Shown here: positions 23,820 to 31,973 of the stretch, piece by piece
Layout: each line of letters begins with the position of its first letter
Position numbering within the stretch: the first letter of the stretch is position 1
From: Candidatus Omnitrophota bacterium
GTDB taxonomy: Bacteria; Omnitrophota; Gorgyraeia; B26-G9
Length of the DNA: 43,081 nucleotides
Direction: 5' to 3'
Assembly (NCBI GenBank): GCA_016213925.1
Contig: JACQZH010000017.1
Location: 1-43,081 of the forward strand
Notes under the pieces: generated by a model
Databases searched by the model: none
What the model was told of the DNA's origin: nothing
Seen by the model: the letters and a program-made list of their open reading frames with translations, nothing else
Program-made: the position numbers and the translations under genes

Positions 23820-24659
23820 ATGAAAACCGTTACAATCGCAAAAAACGCCGGATTTTGCTTCGGAGTTAAAAGAGCTATTAATCTCGCGCTCAATCTTACC
23901 TCTAAAAATACACCGGTATATATGCTCGGAGATATAGTGCATAACAGCCATGTAGTCAATGCAATCAAAAAAGCCGGGATTAAAAAAATCAGCAAACTTA
24001 ACAAAAAAAATCCTGGCATCTTGTTAATCCGCGCCCATGGAGAAACCAGGCAAACCTATGAAACGGCAAAAAAGATCGGTTATTCAATAATTAATGCTAC
24101 ATGTCCGATGGTAAAAGAGATCCATTCTCTTGCGCAAAAATATGAATCAAAGAACTATAAAATTATAATCATCGGCGACAAAAACCATGACGAAGTAATC
24201 GCAATCAAAGGCAACCTTTACACAACTCCGATCATCATCAGCTCAAAAAAAGATATTAATAATAAAAAATTGCGCAATATCAGCAAAGCGGCAATTGTTG
24301 TACAATCAACTCAAAACCCCGAGGATGTCGAAAAACTGCTCACAAAGATTAAGTCTTTTATTGAAAATGTTGTTTTTTGCGATACTATATGCTATCCTAC
24401 GCGCCAGAAACAAAAAGAGATATCCACGCTTCCATCTGCTCAGGATGCCATGATTATTATTGGTTCAAAAAATAGCGCTAACACAAAACGGCTTTTTGAA
24501 ATCTCAAAATCTTTAAATACTAACACCTTCTGGATAAATTCAAAAAGTGAAATAAAAAAATCATGGCTTAAAAACAAGCAAAAAATCGGAATTGCTGCAG
24601 GCGCTTCTACCCCCGGGCACATAATTGAAGACATCTGTTCATTTATTAAATCACTATAA
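23820..24659 (+). CDS. ispH: 4-hydroxy-3-methylbut-2-enyl diphosphate reductase
   Basis: The last enzyme of the MEP isoprenoid pathway; it makes IPP and DMAPP with a [4Fe-4S] cluster. The three cluster cysteines are visible: Cys13 (NAGFCFGVKRA), Cys95 (NATCPMVKE) and Cys191 (DTICYPTRQKQ). The proton-relay region is NHDEVIAIKG. The C-terminal phosphate-binding AAGASTPGHIIEDI is intact. Its length of 279 aa is normal. It is a single gene on the plus strand with its own promoter, convergent with the large GH94-like gene. The bacterium therefore uses the MEP route. Confidence 0.97.
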   Translation: MKTVTIAKNAGFCFGVKRAINLALNLTSKNTPVYMLGDIVHNSHVVNAIKKAGIKKISKLNKKNPGILLIRAHGETRQTYETAKKIGYSIINATCPMVKEIHSLAQKYESKNYKIIIIGDKNHDEVIAIKGNLYTTPIIISSKKDINNKKLRNISKAAIVVQSTQNPEDVEKLLTKIKSFIENVVFCDTICYPTRQKQKEISTLPSAQDAMIIIGSKNSANTKRLFEISKSLNTNTFWINSKSEIKKSWLKNKQKIGIAAGASTPGHIIEDICSFIKSL

Positions 24660-24684
24660 AAAACAGCATCGGTTCCACTGCGGA

Positions 24685-27600
24685 TTATTTCAAAACTATA
24701 TCAATCCGGCTGATTAAGCCTTCTCTTATTTGCTGCGCAAACGGTGCCGGAATAACCTGTGCATTAATAACGCTTTGCTTATTCTTAAAATCAGTAAGTT
24801 TAAACTCAACCGGTTTGACAGCGTTCTTTCCGAAGGTATCTTTCATCTTCTCGTTATGATAAACCACCAATGTTTTCCCCAGAAACTTAAAAGCATAGCA
24901 ATTCTTCGGCAACTCTATCTCGATTTTGCCCCCTTCAGCCAAATAATATCCTGCTTTAGATTTTTGACTTGTAAACATCCATGACGCAAGCACCGGCTCA
25001 AATCTTAACACAAGATTTCCCTGCTGATCAATAAAAAAAGGCTTTTGGCCTAAATTCATCCATAACCACATATTAATAAATTCAGCTGTTGATCCGCTTA
25101 AACGCGCCACGAATCCGTTCCCATGTAAACTTTTATCCGGGAAAGCGCTGCTTACAAGAAAAGAAGAATTCTCCAATATGCTGCGGCCATAGCGCTCCGG
25201 CGGCTGAAACGGAATAAGAACATTCTTAAATTCATCAAAAAATTCTTTATGTAAACCGCAACGCAGTAATTCTAAAATAAATTTATACTCCATATGAAGC
25301 CATATTGATTCATTTTCAAGCCAACCGGGCGTAAATACGCGAGCCCTGCCGATTTCCTCGCTCAATTCTTTTAAAGGAGCATTTACCTTATACATTTTAA
25401 GTTTATCATCATACAACTCACTTTTTCTGGTATTTATATAAATTTCTTTTACTTTATCCGCATTTCCTTGGATTCGCAAAGCATGCACCTGCGCTTCAAG
25501 AAAAAGCGGCAGCGGTATCTGTTTAAAAATCTTTGGTTTTATGCATACCAATCCGTCTTTACTTAGCTTTAAACCTTTATTCTTCTCATCTTTAATTTTT
25601 TCGAAACGGATAACTTCGTTAATATAATAAGTATGATAAAGGCCGGTCTTTTTATCTTTTGCCTTATAAATTGCGTCATCAAGCTTAATTACCATTCTCT
25701 CTAATATTTTAAGCAAATCAGGAATTGCCATCTGCTCTTCGTTGCCTGATATCCCATCTTTTATCTTCCTGCGGTAATCTTCCTTTAACGAATATACTTC
25801 ATTCCAGTAAATAAGATTACGCCCTTTATTTTTTGTTTTGAGAAACTTAACTATATTACAGTCAATTTCTCTCAAAAACCTACTTAACTCCTCAGGTAAG
25901 AAAATTTCTCCGAATACTTTCAAATCATTCAGAGCTTTCATTAAAAAATCGATAAGCCGTTTTAGTTCTATCGTCTCACAAACAGATGAACCGAATAACC
26001 CCGGCAGGCCGTTTAATGCATCATACCATCCAGGCTTGTTAGCCTCCATTTCGATACCACTGCCGAAAGGATCCAAAGAAGCAATTTTATTCGCGATTAA
26101 ACAGATTATTTTTACTAGCAGAGTCGTTTTATAAACATGGCCTTTCCCATTTTCCGTTCTAACCGCCCAATCACTACTGCTAATTTTACGGCTTAAGTGA
26201 GAATCCTCTTCGATCTCCTCCATTGACACTGCGTGATACTGCCTCACCCTGCCTTCAAAAAGAACATATTTTTCATCCCGGTTCTTAACTTTTACAAAAT
26301 TGTTAAAAAAAACAAATTCCTTTTTTTCTAACAAAACTTCTTTTAGTCTCTCCGGATAAATACCCAAATATGCCTCAATAGCATCCAGATTATATGTCCA
26401 ATGGTCAACCCAAAATCCATCTCCGTGCTCGGCATTCTCCTGTTTTTTACAACATGAAAGCACTTCTTTTAAAAATTTCTCTTTATCGGTTTTAAGCACT
26501 ATCTGCGCATTTTCCAGGAACATAAAAAGATTTCCCAAAGAAAATTGGGTCCGCATAAATTTCAAAACCTTCTCAAAATCAGAACGATTTTTAAACAAGC
26601 CGTGTAGTTTTTTAAAATCATGCTCCTTCTCTAGACGAAAAAAATCGCCAAAAACAACCAGAGGATTAAACCCATCCAGTTGAATAAGATTAAAAAATGT
26701 GCTTATATTGCCGTCTTTTACATCGGCGTTAAACCAAACATCATTACGGCGGTTTTGATTTATATCACGGTAATTTCCGTTACCCTGTGAAAAATAAGTT
26801 GGTTCGGTCAAAAAATTATTATAATCCCGTTCAAGATCTCCGTGCTTCCTTGAATAAACATGCACAGTATGATTTTTATCTTTTCCATTTATACTCAGCG
26901 CAAGCCCGCCGCGAAGAACATTATCCAGGTAAGTCTGCTGGCAATAAAGATCATATACGGGCAAACCACTACACGTAAAAATATTGTTCTGAATTTTACT
27001 TATTTCTTCCTGATATTGGATGCATTTTTTATTAAGAAATTCATTATCATGCGCCTTATCAATTAATTGCTGCAAGTGTTTTTCATCCTGCGCATAACCA
27101 ATCAAGCTTATAAGCTCAAGCTCTTCCTGCGGTTTAAGATTTTCAGCGCAAAACCCAAAGGCAGACGGCGTTTTACTGCGGGTAATCTGCTCTACGGGAA
27201 ACTTAAAATCTTTTTCATAAAATTTCTGCGGATAATCAAAATTACTTATTGCGGAAAAAACGGTTTTCGAATCAACTATGAGCCCGCTTTTCTTATAGCA
27301 ATTATGCTTTCCATAGAAATTATAATAAAAATTTCCTCCTTTGATATAAAGAACCTGCGGCCTATCAGTCGGATCAACTACAAGTTTATAGTAAGCAGCT
27401 TTATGTTTTGTGACAAAACTAACCTGCATCCACGCTTCGATTGTCCTACCCAGTTCTTTTAAGAATCGGTCGCTGACGCCATAAGGCACAATCTGCGGCA
27501 ACCCATCAAGCACTTCAATTTTTTTAACTTTTTTTGAATTATTTCTTATAGTTACCTTGCGCATTAAAGCTGCCAAAGGCTCATTTGCCAATGCAAAATA

Positions 27601-28020
27601 ATCCACCTCTATTGTAAACCCTAAACTATGATTAGTTTCTCGAATCTGAAATTTTTGAGAAGAAATATGCATTTCCCGTTCAAGGTCAAGGCTTTCACTG
27701 ACTATATCGTTCTGAAAAGGCTCATATACCTCAACATTCTTCCCATTGCTGATTTTTAAAAAAGTACGGAAACCCCGCATATTCACAAACTGCCAGGCAT
27801 GGTTTGCCGGAAAAAACTCCAGAATCGAGCATTTCTTATTCTCAGTCCCAAAACTCACAACACCTTGGCAACGGTTTACATAGAAAACCCACATAGGAAT
27901 CCCAAACAACCCGGCAATCCCAGGGAAAAAACTCGCAAACGGCTTAGCCAGGTCATAGTTTTTGATAACAAATTGCCCGTCATCCTTCAAATAATATTCA
28001 ACTCTTCTCTCTTTTTTCAC
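24685..28020 (-). CDS. Giant GH94/GH36-type (GT36) glycoside phosphorylase-like protein
   Basis: A 1111-aa protein of the cellobiose-phosphorylase-like superfamily, formerly GT36. The N-terminal beta-sandwich (about 1-300) includes PFASFFPGIAGLFGIPMWV and RCQGVVSFGTENK. The (alpha/alpha)6 catalytic barrel follows, including DGFWVDHWTYNLDAIEAYLG (about 525-545), ENESIWLHMEYKFI and GSTAEFINMWLWMN near 1010. No signal peptide is present, so it is cytoplasmic. It begins with GTG behind AGGAG and has its own promoter. The usual reaction is phosphorolysis of a beta-glucoside. The substrate here, and whether the catalytic acid Asp is kept, cannot be fixed by eye. Confidence 0.8.
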   Translation of the reverse strand: MKKERRVEYYLKDDGQFVIKNYDLAKPFASFFPGIAGLFGIPMWVFYVNRCQGVVSFGTENKKCSILEFFPANHAWQFVNMRGFRTFLKISNGKNVEVYEPFQNDIVSESLDLEREMHISSQKFQIRETNHSLGFTIEVDYFALANEPLAALMRKVTIRNNSKKVKKIEVLDGLPQIVPYGVSDRFLKELGRTIEAWMQVSFVTKHKAAYYKLVVDPTDRPQVLYIKGGNFYYNFYGKHNCYKKSGLIVDSKTVFSAISNFDYPQKFYEKDFKFPVEQITRSKTPSAFGFCAENLKPQEELELISLIGYAQDEKHLQQLIDKAHDNEFLNKKCIQYQEEISKIQNNIFTCSGLPVYDLYCQQTYLDNVLRGGLALSINGKDKNHTVHVYSRKHGDLERDYNNFLTEPTYFSQGNGNYRDINQNRRNDVWFNADVKDGNISTFFNLIQLDGFNPLVVFGDFFRLEKEHDFKKLHGLFKNRSDFEKVLKFMRTQFSLGNLFMFLENAQIVLKTDKEKFLKEVLSCCKKQENAEHGDGFWVDHWTYNLDAIEAYLGIYPERLKEVLLEKKEFVFFNNFVKVKNRDEKYVLFEGRVRQYHAVSMEEIEEDSHLSRKISSSDWAVRTENGKGHVYKTTLLVKIICLIANKIASLDPFGSGIEMEANKPGWYDALNGLPGLFGSSVCETIELKRLIDFLMKALNDLKVFGEIFLPEELSRFLREIDCNIVKFLKTKNKGRNLIYWNEVYSLKEDYRRKIKDGISGNEEQMAIPDLLKILERMVIKLDDAIYKAKDKKTGLYHTYYINEVIRFEKIKDEKNKGLKLSKDGLVCIKPKIFKQIPLPLFLEAQVHALRIQGNADKVKEIYINTRKSELYDDKLKMYKVNAPLKELSEEIGRARVFTPGWLENESIWLHMEYKFILELLRCGLHKEFFDEFKNVLIPFQPPERYGRSILENSSFLVSSAFPDKSLHGNGFVARLSGSTAEFINMWLWMNLGQKPFFIDQQGNLVLRFEPVLASWMFTSQKSKAGYYLAEGGKIEIELPKNCYAFKFLGKTLVVYHNEKMKDTFGKNAVKPVEFKLTDFKNKQSVINAQVIPAPFAQQIREGLISRIDIVLK

Positions 28021-28074
28021 CTTGCAGGCTCCTTTTGTTAAGAAAAAATATTACTTCTATTCAAACAGAGAAAT

Positions 28075-28102
28075 ATTTTACCATCAAAACCGTATTTGTA
28101 AA
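28075..28102 (-). promoter_or_regulatory. Promoter of the GH94/GH36-like gene
   Basis: TTTACA (28097-28102), 16-nt spacer, TAAAAT (28075-28080) on the minus strand, about 55 nt before the GTG start. Confidence 0.65.
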
Positions 28103-28173
28103 GAAAAAACGACCTGCCCCTTATTGGTGCTAGTTTTAGCGCTAAATATCCGAAATTAATAGCCCAATATTTA

Positions 28174-29136
28174 TCAGGCATAACTGGAAAGCTTTTTTAT
28201 ACGCTTTAGCATATTCGGATGAGTTGTAAAAAATTCAAAAAATTTATCAGACACACTCAATTTAAGCGTTATTTCATTCAAAATTTTCAACTCTTGAGCA
28301 TCTATTGTGCCGCTGTTATCCAAATCTATCTGTCTTAATTCCTTTATTTCATTAAAAGCCCGGTTAGGGTCATTGGCAAAAAATGCTTTTACTGACTGTA
28401 CTTCTCTAAGTTTCTCCCTGGGAATGTGCGCGCTGGCATACACTAATTTATATAAAGCTGAAGCAAGGTTTTTAGGATGGTTCCCTAATGCTACTGAACC
28501 GCGGTCAGCAAAATACTCACGTATGCGTGAACCGTAAAGCACAAGCAAATTCGTAATAAAATACATCACTAACGTAGCTGCCCCCAGCAATAAAATATGA
28601 TTTCCATCACGCCTGCTCCTGCCACCTTGTCCCCAAAATAAAATATGCGACGCAATCCGATAAAGCACAAGAGGAACTACGCTTAACAATGTAATCGTAA
28701 GCACATCACGGTTTTTTATATGGGCTATTTCATGCCCTAAAACAGCACGTAATTCATCCGGGTTAAGTAACTGAAGCAATTTTTCAGTCACGCACACACG
28801 GCCATCGCTCAACCATCTGCCATAAGCAAACGCATTAGGAATAGCCACCGGAGAAATTCCTATACGCGGCATTGGAATATTAGCGGTTTTAGCCAAATCC
28901 CTGACCATTAAAAAAAGCTCCGGATACTGATTCTCACGGACATACTGAACACGCATTGACCACTCAACCATTTTCGGCCCAATAAAATATTGTATAATAA
29001 CAAAAATGGTAGTCATCATGAAATAAGCTGTAATATTCACCATGCCCATGGCATAAGAAAGCATAGAAATAACCGCGTACAAAAAAGCAAACATTAATGT
29101 TACTAACGCATACATTCTAATATTTAATAAAAACAT
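28174..29136 (-). CDS. htpX: HtpX-type membrane zinc protease (M48) with EF-hand
   Basis: A membrane metalloprotease for quality control of misfolded membrane proteins. Two N-terminal helices (about 8-60) precede the zinc site HEIAH (135-139). The third ligand is in REYFADRGS (Glu207). Two further hydrophobic segments (146-165 and 180-201) lie between. Near the C-terminus, DLDNSGTIDAQE (271-282) is a complete 12-residue EF-hand calcium loop, which E. coli HtpX lacks. I start at ATG 29136 (GAGG 5 nt upstream) rather than the GTG two codons earlier. It follows the thioesterase gene by 19 nt. Confidence 0.92.
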   Translation of the reverse strand: MFLLNIRMYALVTLMFAFLYAVISMLSYAMGMVNITAYFMMTTIFVIIQYFIGPKMVEWSMRVQYVRENQYPELFLMVRDLAKTANIPMPRIGISPVAIPNAFAYGRWLSDGRVCVTEKLLQLLNPDELRAVLGHEIAHIKNRDVLTITLLSVVPLVLYRIASHILFWGQGGRSRRDGNHILLLGAATLVMYFITNLLVLYGSRIREYFADRGSVALGNHPKNLASALYKLVYASAHIPREKLREVQSVKAFFANDPNRAFNEIKELRQIDLDNSGTIDAQELKILNEITLKLSVSDKFFEFFTTHPNMLKRIKKLSSYA

Positions 29137-29155
29137 AATCACCTCGACTTTTCAA

Positions 29156-29557
29156 TTAGACTCTCATGCATTTTGCCGATGCACTTGCAACAAGCTCTTG
29201 TTTTTCATTTTTACAATCTGCCAATGTATATACAATCTTTTTCTCTTCTCTTGCTATCCAAGCCTCAATAAAAAGCCTTTCGCCAACATATACCGGTTTT
29301 TTAAGACGCAAATTAAGTTCCGCACTTACCGCTTGTTTATCAAGTTTCCACAGCAAACTAACCATTGCCTCATCAAGAACCATCCCGATAATGCCTCCAT
29401 GAATAATTCCGGAAAAACCCTGATAATATTTTTGTGTAGGGAATTCACAGCAGATTCTTGCCCCTTGGACAAGATCAAATTTCAACTTTAACCCCTTATC
29501 ATTTTTTTTCCCACAAACAAAACAAAAACCATCATCACGCAATTCAATCGCCTTCAT
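29156..29557 (-). CDS. PaaI-family hotdog thioesterase
   Basis: A 133-aa single-hotdog protein. The signature HGGIIGMVLDEAMVSL holds the catalytic loop of acyl-CoA thioesterases in the PaaI/YbgC group. The N-terminus contains a CFVCGKKN motif, common in a bacterial subgroup of these enzymes. The substrate is unknown. It is 19 nt upstream of htpX, probably the same transcript, and downstream of the second PilZ gene. Confidence 0.88.
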   Translation of the reverse strand: MKAIELRDDGFCFVCGKKNDKGLKLKFDLVQGARICCEFPTQKYYQGFSGIIHGGIIGMVLDEAMVSLLWKLDKQAVSAELNLRLKKPVYVGERLFIEAWIAREEKKIVYTLADCKNEKQELVASASAKCMRV

Positions 29558-29592
29558 AATTATTAAGATTATAAGTTAACCGGTAGGCTTTT

Positions 29593-29652
29593 CTATTTTC
29601 CAAGGATTAAATTTAATAAAAAACACCTATGGAAAATAGCAATTGCTATTTT
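29593..29652. terminator. Overlapping inverted repeats after the second PilZ gene
   Basis: AAAATAGCAATTGCTATTTT (29633-29652) is a perfect 20-nt palindrome that includes the PilZ stop codon. A further CTATTTTCC at 29593-29601 can pair with GGAAAATAG at 29631-29639. Two mutually exclusive hairpins are possible. The T-run is short, so termination is likely to be weak, or this may be an mRNA stabiliser. Confidence 0.4.
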
Positions 29653-30005
29653 GTTAACTTTTCGGCGTTTTTAAGATAATCCAGAAAGTATTTTTTGTCC
29701 TGAGGTTCGATATAAGTTATCTCAACCCCAACAGGAAAAACACTTTTCCCTTCGTCGTTCTTTAAAAGCGTACCAATCCAACGCACATTGCCTTCGACCA
29801 TAGTAAGATCAGGGTTATTAGGGACGTCAACACTCATACTTAATTCATCATTTATTCTGGGCCGCACATCCGAAAAAATACAAAAACCATTTTCGCTGGC
29901 ATCCTGACTAAAAGTACCTATATATTTCTTTTCATCAGAGCCCTCTACATTAAAACGAACAAATAACGAGGTTAATATCCTTTTTCCTTGTCTTCGTTCT
30001 TCCAT
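29646..30005 (-). CDS. Second PilZ-domain protein
   Basis: A 119-aa cytoplasmic single-domain protein. ERRQGKR at residues 3-9 and DASENG near residue 35 are the two PilZ c-di-GMP motifs. The rest is the expected beta barrel, with the VEGNVRWIG strand and a C-terminal helix. GAGG precedes the ATG, and a consensus promoter lies about 100 nt upstream, so it can be expressed independently. The paralogue at 3892 is longer and has a different N-terminus. The partner is unknown. Confidence 0.85.
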   Translation of the reverse strand: MEERRQGKRILTSLFVRFNVEGSDEKKYIGTFSQDASENGFCIFSDVRPRINDELSMSVDVPNNPDLTMVEGNVRWIGTLLKNDEGKSVFPVGVEITYIEPQDKKYFLDYLKNAEKLTK

Positions 30006-30106
30006 GAGAACCTCCCTGTTTAGAGGTTATTAAATATTCCTCAGGCTAAAGCCTGCGGCTTCCTTACAGCTAATTCTTTATTCAAATATTATATCGTCTT
30101 TTTAAA

Positions 30107-30135
30107 ATTTTACCATTTAATATGCTTTTTTGCAA
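30107..30135 (-). promoter_or_regulatory. Promoter of the second PilZ gene, with leader hairpin
   Basis: TTGCAA (30130-30135), 17-nt spacer, TAAAAT (30107-30112) on the minus strand. The leader contains the palindrome CAGGCTAAAGCCTG (about 30044-30057), similar to one at 13309-13326. Confidence 0.7.
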
Positions 30136-30137
30136 CA

Positions 30138-30605
30138 TCATTTATTATCTTCTTCTTCAAGAACTACTCCAGACCTTGAAATAGGCGCTATATCAATAAT
30201 AACCAGCATTCCCTTATCTATAGTAAGCAAACAACTTTCTTTATTATTTTCAAAATTTAAAATAACCCTACCGAATTCGACAGAATTTATTAATTTCCAA
30301 CCGTTTACTACCATATTTTTCTTATAGAATTCTATTAGTATCCCAATATCCGCCTTGCCGGAATAATTCAGGGTACCCATTCTTGTATTATTATTTTCAA
30401 AAATAAAAGAACTTTTTCGATTCAATATAAAACCAGAAGGTACAGGTAGATCTTCAAAACGTAGTTGTGTGGAAATTTCAAGCTGCTGGTCTGTTCTATA
30501 ATATGTATCGGAATCGTTTCTCATAGAACCACCGGCACAGCCATTACAAACAAATAGAATTAATACCCAGAATAAAATACTATCAAAACATTTTATTTTT
30601 TTCAC
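30138..30605 (-). CDS. Putative lipoprotein
   Basis: A 155-aa exported protein. It starts at GTG 30605, with AGGAGG 5 nt upstream. The N-terminal hydrophobic stretch FWVLILFVCNGC ends in a cysteine (Cys23) that fits a weak lipobox. The mature part has LPVPSGFILNRKSSF and IEFYKKNMVVNGWKL, a pattern found in small lipoproteins of candidate phyla that I cannot tie to a function. It precedes the promoter of the second PilZ gene. Confidence 0.75.
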   Translation of the reverse strand: MKKIKCFDSILFWVLILFVCNGCAGGSMRNDSDTYYRTDQQLEISTQLRFEDLPVPSGFILNRKSSFIFENNNTRMGTLNYSGKADIGILIEFYKKNMVVNGWKLINSVEFGRVILNFENNKESCLLTIDKGMLVIIDIAPISRSGVVLEEEDNK

Positions 30606-30646
30606 ACCAGCCTCCTAGATTAGTCAATCTCCTTCCCTATCTTAAT

Positions 30647-30684
30647 AAATCTCCGTTTATCTGCGGAATAAAACTCGGAGATTT
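30647..30684 (-). terminator. Possible terminator or hairpin after the PHP gene
   Basis: AAATCTCCG (30647-30655) and CGGAGATTT (30676-30684) form a 9-bp inverted repeat with a 20-nt loop. On the minus strand it is followed only by a few T. It lies between the PHP-domain gene and the lipoprotein gene. Confidence 0.4.
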
Positions 30685-30705
30685 TCAGCGGGAGATTAAT
30701 ATTAT

Positions 30706-31368
30706 TCATTTTAAACGTTCTAATAACCGTGCTACCATTTTTTCACTTTTTCTAAAGATATTCTCTTTAATATAGTCTTCTTCCAATCCAGCTGCTCTGC
30801 CAATTAGAAGCGCTTGCTCCTTAGTAATCAGATTTTCCGGCATATGCGTATCAGTATTAATAACCAAGGTGGCATTTACTTCTAATGCAGTTTTTGCCAC
30901 ATGCCCATTAGTCAAACAATGACCGTTCCTTGCGCTAATTTCAAGGCAAACCCCTTTTTGCGCGGCAAGTTTAGCATCTTCTATTTCAATAAGCCCAGGA
31001 TGTGCAAGGATATCCACTCCGGCTTCTATCGCCAATCGGTTTGTCTTTGGCCTAACTGGTTCTGCTAATGTTTGCCCATGCCCGACGACTAAACAAGCAC
31101 CGTTATTGCGCGCATATTTAACCAATTCAAGAAATTCTTCTGGCAATATATGAGTAAGCTCCACGCCGGGAATAATCTTTATATCCAATTTTCCGGAAAG
31201 TTTTTTACAAATTTTCAAGATTCTCGGCAGAACAAAATCAATATTTGAACTATCCGCATGGTCAGTAATACCGATTGCCTTATATCCAATACTCTCAGCA
31301 CGCCTTATCAGCTCAGCAGGCAACAAAACTCCATCACTCAATAAAGAATGTGTGTGAAGATCAATCAT
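30706..31368 (-). CDS. PHP-domain metal-dependent phosphoesterase
   Basis: A 220-aa PHP hydrolase. The four PHP motifs are visible: DLHTHSLLSDG at the N-terminus, ITDHAD, PGVELTH and the later AHPGLIE with NTDTHMPENL. The family includes histidinol-phosphatase HisK and nucleotide or oligoribonucleotide phosphatases. No other histidine gene is nearby, so the specific substrate is open. Transcription could come from the region with the 19-nt palindrome at 31488-31506. Confidence 0.85.
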   Translation of the reverse strand: MIDLHTHSLLSDGVLLPAELIRRAESIGYKAIGITDHADSSNIDFVLPRILKICKKLSGKLDIKIIPGVELTHILPEEFLELVKYARNNGACLVVGHGQTLAEPVRPKTNRLAIEAGVDILAHPGLIEIEDAKLAAQKGVCLEISARNGHCLTNGHVAKTALEVNATLVINTDTHMPENLITKEQALLIGRAAGLEEDYIKENIFRKSEKMVARLLERLK

Positions 31369-31487
31369 CTTATAATTCCAGCCTTATCCTGTAATGCCAA
31401 AAGGAGTCTTTTATTCAAGTTACACTTCGGTACCCGAAGATATCATCAATGAATAAACTTCATTCGGGGCAATTAACATTTTTACCG

Positions 31488-31506
31488 GTTAGTAACAGTT
31501 ACTAAC
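31488..31506. promoter_or_regulatory. 19-nt perfect palindrome (operator-like)
   Basis: GTTAGTAACAGTTACTAAC is a perfect odd palindrome centred on 31497. It lies between tRNA-Arg and the PHP gene with no T-run on either side, so it is more like a binding site for a dimeric regulator than a terminator. Just before it, CAAAAGCTAAAA-type short repeats occupy about 31540-31560. Confidence 0.4.
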
Positions 31507-31567
31507 AACTATGCGCTTATTCCTATCTAATTGCTTTTAGCTTTTGGTTTTTAGCTTTTAATTTATT

Positions 31568-31644
31568 TGGTGCCCCTGAGACGATTCGAACGTCCGGCAC
31601 ACGGTTTAGGAAACCGTTGCTCTATCCTTCTGAGCTACAGGGGC
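31568..31644 (-). tRNA. tRNA-Arg (anticodon CCU)
   Basis: The minus strand folds as a full cloverleaf. The acceptor stem pairs GCCCCTG with CAGGGGC. The anticodon stem ACGGT/ACCGT holds loop TTCCTAA, giving CCT (CCU) for AGG codons. The T-arm is GGACG/CGTCT around TTCGAAT, with one G-U pair. The 3' CCA is encoded. Minor-codon tRNA-Arg genes are frequent integration sites, but I see no integrase or duplicated 3' end here. Confidence 0.95.
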
Positions 31645-31973
31645 AACTCCTGATTTCACTTGCTATAGCTGCTTGTCTTACTCAAGGCACAAAGCAGCAA
31701 GTACAATTTTAAAAAAATTATCCTGTTCAAATATTTGACTTTACTAATATAAAACCGTTAATAAATTTTGTAACTTGTTTTATTATAACATAATACATCT
31801 AAAAATCAAAGCAGATTCAAGCAAAAAAACTCATTTTTTTTAAATTTCATATTACTAAACACAGAGAAATCTACTGGATAAAAGTCATTAAGCTAGAAAA
31901 CTCAAATGCCAGAAAGCCATTAATACTCGGCCTTCTGTAAATCAAGCAAATATAAGAATCCTTATTATCTGCC
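31645..31973. other. 329-nt AT-rich intergenic region
   Basis: Between tRNA-Arg and the TPR gene. It holds a possible minus-strand promoter, TTGATT (31804-31809) with TATAAT (31782-31787) at 16-nt spacing, that could serve the tRNA through a leader of about 130 nt. No ORF, repeat or convincing hairpin is otherwise seen. Confidence 0.5.

Noticed and set aside
27067-27462. 131-codon plus-strand frame antisense to the GH94-like gene
   Set aside because: Fully opposite a conserved domain, with lysine/isoleucine/phenylalanine-rich shadow composition and no start signals.
31568-31973. tRNA-Arg as an integration site for a mobile element
   Set aside because: No integrase, no duplicated tRNA 3' end, and the flanking genes look ordinary.
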